From: Candidatus Methanosuratincola sp.
Lineage (GTDB): Archaea; Thermoproteota; Methanomethylicia; Methanomethylicales; Methanomethylicaceae
DNA: 14,255 nt
Direction of reading: 5' to 3'
Assembly: GCA_029907755.1 (NCBI GenBank)
Contig: JARYLH010000026.1
Span: 1 to 14,255 of the forward strand
How positions within the stretch are numbered: the first letter of the stretch is position 1; the number at the start of each line of letters is the position of its first letter. The notes under the pieces were generated by a model. It was given only the letters and a program-made list of their open reading frames with translations, was not told the DNA's origin and did not search any database. Shown here one piece after another: positions 11,985-14,255 of this stretch. A program made the translations under genes and the position numbers.

Positions 11985-13375
11985 AGCGGCCTCTTCCTCA
12001 GGAACATGAAGACCTCTTGCATCAGCCCCGGCCTCTCCTGTGAGCGCTTGATCAGTCCCCCCGCCGAAACCAGGCTGAAGCCCCGCCTCGTCTCCGTGGC
12101 GATGTCCGGGCTCAGCTTCATCTTCGGGAGGCTCTCCTCGAGCACCTTCCTGGCTTCCGTGGCCCCCCTCCTCCTGATGACGCACCACCTGTCGCCTGAG
12201 ATGAAGGGTCCCGCGACCGTACTTGGGCTCTTAAGGTGCTTCTCCAGGAACCTCGCCTCGTCATCGGGGAAGATTGCGGACGGGCCAAGGTGGAGCTCTG
12301 TTTCTGGCAACTTGCCCTCCTGAAGCTCGATCAGGAAGATCACTATCTCCTTCTCGTCAGACCAAGCGGAGGCGTCGAGTAGCCTAAACCCCTTCTCCTT
12401 CAGCAGACCCGAAATCCTCGAGAGGCTGTGGTTGATCTCCCCCCAGAGCACGTCAGAGGGGAGGCTCGGGCAGGTTATCTCTATCGCCAACAACTCAGTC
12501 CCCCTCCCCTCTACCATCCTCATCAGCTCGGCCGATTCGATCTGACTGTCCGGAGGGAAGAAGAAAGAGATCGAAGGTCTCTTAAGGAAATGGCGCGATG
12601 CCGAGATGAACGTTGCGAGGGCACGATGGGTCACTGCTGCCGCGGCATTCCTCCCCCTGTCCACCGGGTCCACGACAACCAAAGGGGAACCGAACGCATC
12701 AAGGGCAGATCCGTGGCTGTAATGCCCCTCTATATCAATGACCTCCCTCAGCCGCCAGCCCGCTGCCATTCTCAGGGTCTCCTCAAAGCTCCCATACCTG
12801 ATTATGAGGAGCTCGCAGAGATAGCCTGAGAAGCCGCCTACCTTCAGCTCTGCCCCGTAGACCCCGACCCCTTTCATGAACTGCTTCAGGATCCTAACTT
12901 CGTCCTTCCCTGCCTCGCTGAGCCTATCCCTCACGTATCTTGTGTGCAAAGGCGTCCTGTCGACTGCCGTCATCGCCTTTTTGCCTGGCACGAGCTCACC
13001 GCTCGGTACTATGTCCATCTTGCAGCCGAGCACCTCCGCCTCGACATAGGGGTGCTCCGCGTAGCCTGTCTTCCACCTCTCCCCTGCCCCTGCCTTTGCA
13101 AGCTCCAGCCCAACGCCGGTAATGACCTCCCTCCTCGCACTAGGGGGGAATATGATGAAGAGATCAACGTCCCTGTCCGAGGAGATCCATGTGTCCTTGG
13201 CGATCGATCCCTCCACTTCAACCCTGACCTCAAGCCCCATCCCCCTCGCAGCCTCAAGGATCCTGCCCCTGACGACTTCCACGGCCCTGAGGATCTCCTC
13301 CCAGTCCTCCTTTGTCGGCCTCACCCTCTTCAGGACCTCAGACTTGACGGCTGAGGTCTCCTGCCCCTCACTCAA
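11972..13375 (-). CDS. cca: CCA tRNA nucleotidyltransferase, archaeal class I
   Basis: Adds or repairs the 3'-terminal CCA of tRNAs without a nucleic acid template. The 467-aa length fits the family. The N-terminal nucleotidyltransferase domain shows EGSIAKDTWISSDRDVDLF: G56-S57 motif, then catalytic D69 and D71; the third carboxylate is D121 in CKMDIVPS. The central domain holds GVYGAELKVGGFSGYLCELLI (about 170-190), a hallmark of archaeal CCA enzymes and PAP/OAS relatives; the C-terminal part supplies tRNA binding. The start is TTG 13375, overlapping the thpR stop by 8 bases, with GGTG about nine bases upstream; no nearby ATG exists and the family's N-terminal VLKRVRPTKEDW helix is retained. 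Both tRNA genes here encode CCA, so repair may be its main role for them. Confidence 0.95.
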   Translation of the reverse strand: MSEGQETSAVKSEVLKRVRPTKEDWEEILRAVEVVRGRILEAARGMGLEVRVEVEGSIAKDTWISSDRDVDLFIIFPPSARREVITGVGLELAKAGAGERWKTGYAEHPYVEAEVLGCKMDIVPSGELVPGKKAMTAVDRTPLHTRYVRDRLSEAGKDEVRILKQFMKGVGVYGAELKVGGFSGYLCELLIIRYGSFEETLRMAAGWRLREVIDIEGHYSHGSALDAFGSPLVVVDPVDRGRNAAAAVTHRALATFISASRHFLKRPSISFFFPPDSQIESAELMRMVEGRGTELLAIEITCPSLPSDVLWGEINHSLSRISGLLKEKGFRLLDASAWSDEKEIVIFLIELQEGKLPETELHLGPSAIFPDDEARFLEKHLKSPSTVAGPFISGDRWCVIRRRGATEARKVLEESLPKMKLSPDIATETRRGFSLVSAGGLIKRSQERPGLMQEVFMFLRKRPLWLE

Positions 13376-13925
13376 ATGGGAACACCTTCAGATCTGTGTA
13401 GACGGGGCCTGACCTTGTGAGCGTGCTCTTTTTGAGGACCAGCCGGTCTACCAGAGCCGTCCCGAAGACTGTCTGTGAGTGGCTGTCAAGGATGCTTAGC
13501 AGGGCTTCCCTGTTCTTCGGGGACCTGACCCTGCCGACCGTTATGTGGGGCACGAACCTCTTCTCCTTGGGGAAGCCGAGCCTCCCGAGCGCGTAGTCCA
13601 GCTTCCTGGCAACCTCCGTCACCTCGCCCGCGCCCTTGCCGATCCCGACCCACATCACCCTGATCATCCGTCTGTCTGGGAAGGCACCTGCCCCCCTCGC
13701 CTCGAGCTCGAACCGCCGGACCCTCATCCCATCCAGGCCGCCTGCGATCTCATCGACCTTCGAGGCTGGAACCTCCCCTAGGAACTTCATTGTCACGTGG
13801 AGGTTCTCCGCCTCCACTACCTTGACGTCTGCGCCAGACCTGGCCACCTCTTTCCCGAGATCGGCTATCCTCCTCCTCATATCATCAGAGATCTCGAGAG
13901 CGAAGAAAGCCCTCACTGATTCCAT
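13368..13925 (-). CDS. thpR: RNA 2',3'-cyclic phosphodiesterase (2H/LigT family)
   Basis: A 185-aa 2H-phosphoesterase that opens 2',3'-cyclic phosphate RNA ends to 2'-phosphate and, in vitro, can reverse-ligate 2'-5' bonds. Both catalytic HxTx motifs are present: HVTMKFLGEV (H43, T45) and HITVGRVR (H127, T129), with the FFALEIS start and FVPHITVGR context typical of ThpR. The start is ATG 13925: a TATA-like motif lies about 25 bases upstream, and the longer frame to 14048 runs through the divergent gene, so I reject it. It is the first gene of thpR-cca-kinase; cca overlaps its last bases. Its place next to cca links it to tRNA 3'-end or splicing-product handling, which fits a genome with tRNA introns. 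Confidence 0.93.
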   Translation of the reverse strand: MESVRAFFALEISDDMRRRIADLGKEVARSGADVKVVEAENLHVTMKFLGEVPASKVDEIAGGLDGMRVRRFELEARGAGAFPDRRMIRVMWVGIGKGAGEVTEVARKLDYALGRLGFPKEKRFVPHITVGRVRSPKNREALLSILDSHSQTVFGTALVDRLVLKKSTLTRSGPVYTDLKVFPFE

Positions 13926-13947
13926 ACTATACCACTCTGGATAACCG

Positions 13948-13955
13948 TTATATGC
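13948..13955. promoter_or_regulatory. Shared TATA region between thpR and the UPF0200 gene
   Basis: Minus-strand CATATAAC is centred about 25 bases before the thpR ATG. Read the other way (GTTATATG) it is about 24-30 bases before the SD-like GGGGAG (13978-13983) of the divergent gene; a second plus-strand candidate, ATACTTTTAAC, lies at 13958-13968. The starts are only 62 bases apart, so the two transcripts probably share control. Confidence 0.45.
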
Positions 13956-13987
13956 GGATACTTTTAACTTCTTTTTCGGGGAGCTCA

Positions 13988-14255
13988 TTGATATACTGCA
14001 TAACGGGGATGCCTGGCTCTGGCAAGTCAGTGGTCTCTGACACCGCACGTTTGATGGGATTCACAGTCCTGAATATGGGGGACGTGATAAGGGACGAGGC
14101 CAGGGCAAGGGGCATCCCAATAACCCCTGAGTCCCTGGGGGCGCTGATGCTCGACCTCAGGAGGGAACACGGGAACAGCGTGGTGGCTAAGAAATGCCTC
14201 GAGAGGGTCCGGAACAACGGGTCGCCCATCGTAATCGAGGGCGTCAGGAGCCTCG
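13988..14255 (+). CDS. UPF0200-type P-loop nucleotide kinase-like protein (5' part, cut by window end)
   Basis: The visible 89 residues start MIYCITGMPGSGKSVVSDTA: a Walker A GMPGSGKS right at the N-terminus, then TVLNMGDVIRDEA, a substrate-loop pattern shared with adenylate and dephospho-CoA kinases, then TPESLGALMLDLRREHG and IVIEGVRSL (the last is the usual Walker B-like strand). This order matches the archaeal UPF0200 family (MJ1399-like), whose reaction is not established. The start is TTG 13988 with GGGGAG five bases upstream; ATG 13952 in frame would add 12 residues that do not fit the family. Start position is moderately sure. It is divergent from the thpR-cca-kinase operon. The 3' part lies outside the window. 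Confidence 0.85.
   Translation, partial: MIYCITGMPGSGKSVVSDTARLMGFTVLNMGDVIRDEARARGIPITPESLGALMLDLRREHGNSVVAKKCLERVRNNGSPIVIEGVRSL

Noticed and set aside
11985..12188. N-terminal extension of the kinase (68 residues, Gly/Glu/Ala-rich).
   Set aside because: Lies wholly inside cca in another frame; ATG 11984 gives the normal kinase start.
13926..14048. N-terminal extension of thpR (41 residues).
   Set aside because: Runs antisense through the UPF0200 start and its promoter; family proteins begin near MESVRAFFALE.
1..14255. CRISPR array, transposase or insertion-sequence ends.
   Set aside because: No regularly spaced repeats, no transposase motifs and no long terminal inverted repeats were seen.

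Overview
This is archaeal chromosomal DNA, most likely from a TACK-type (Thermoproteota-like) lineage; the exact group cannot be fixed from the sequence alone. Archaeal signs are an archaeal-type nicotinate phosphoribosyltransferase, an archaeal class I CCA-adding enzyme, a COG2112-type protein kinase, a UPF0200 P-loop protein, a tRNA-Gly gene with a bulge-helix-bulge intron, and TATA-like boxes about 21-30 bases before many start codons (apparently leaderless mRNAs). Some starts are GTG or TTG. Genes are mostly GC-rich, with an AT-rich stretch around 6.7-7.65 kb.

Layout, left to right. The 3' part of pncB and the enolase gene abut head to tail on +. A secreted or membrane-anchored protein of unknown function follows on +. 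A SRPBCC-fold protein and an intron-containing tRNA-Gly(UCC) lie on -. A YkgJ-like cysteine-cluster protein (+) runs tail to tail into a two-gene ABC-2 exporter operon (-). The AT-rich stretch holds two short predicted membrane proteins (+), a 15-bp palindrome, and an unexplained GC-rich segment with many predicted helices that may be a non-coding RNA. Next come a LysE-family exporter and a tandem-GNAT acetyltransferase (+), then tRNA-Pro(GGG) on -.

Three short genes on - follow, each with its own promoter signals: a 48-aa Lys/Ala-rich protein, a 108-aa unknown, and a 45-aa CxxC-x17-CxxC zinc-ribbon protein. Two of these, like several signals reported here, are too short for ordinary ORF filters. 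The right end holds an overlapping operon on -: thpR (RNA 2',3'-cyclic phosphodiesterase), cca, and a small atypical protein kinase. It diverges across 62 bp from a UPF0200 P-loop nucleotide kinase-like gene cut off by the window end.

Functional themes are NAD salvage and glycolysis (pncB-eno), export (ABC-2, LysE), and tRNA or RNA 3'-end metabolism (thpR-cca-kinase). Both tRNA genes already encode CCA. No CRISPR array, transposase or clear insertion sequence was seen. The best candidates for something undescribed are the structured segment at about 7300-7526, the kinase embedded in the RNA-end operon, and the cluster of tiny genes at 10.1-11.0 kb.
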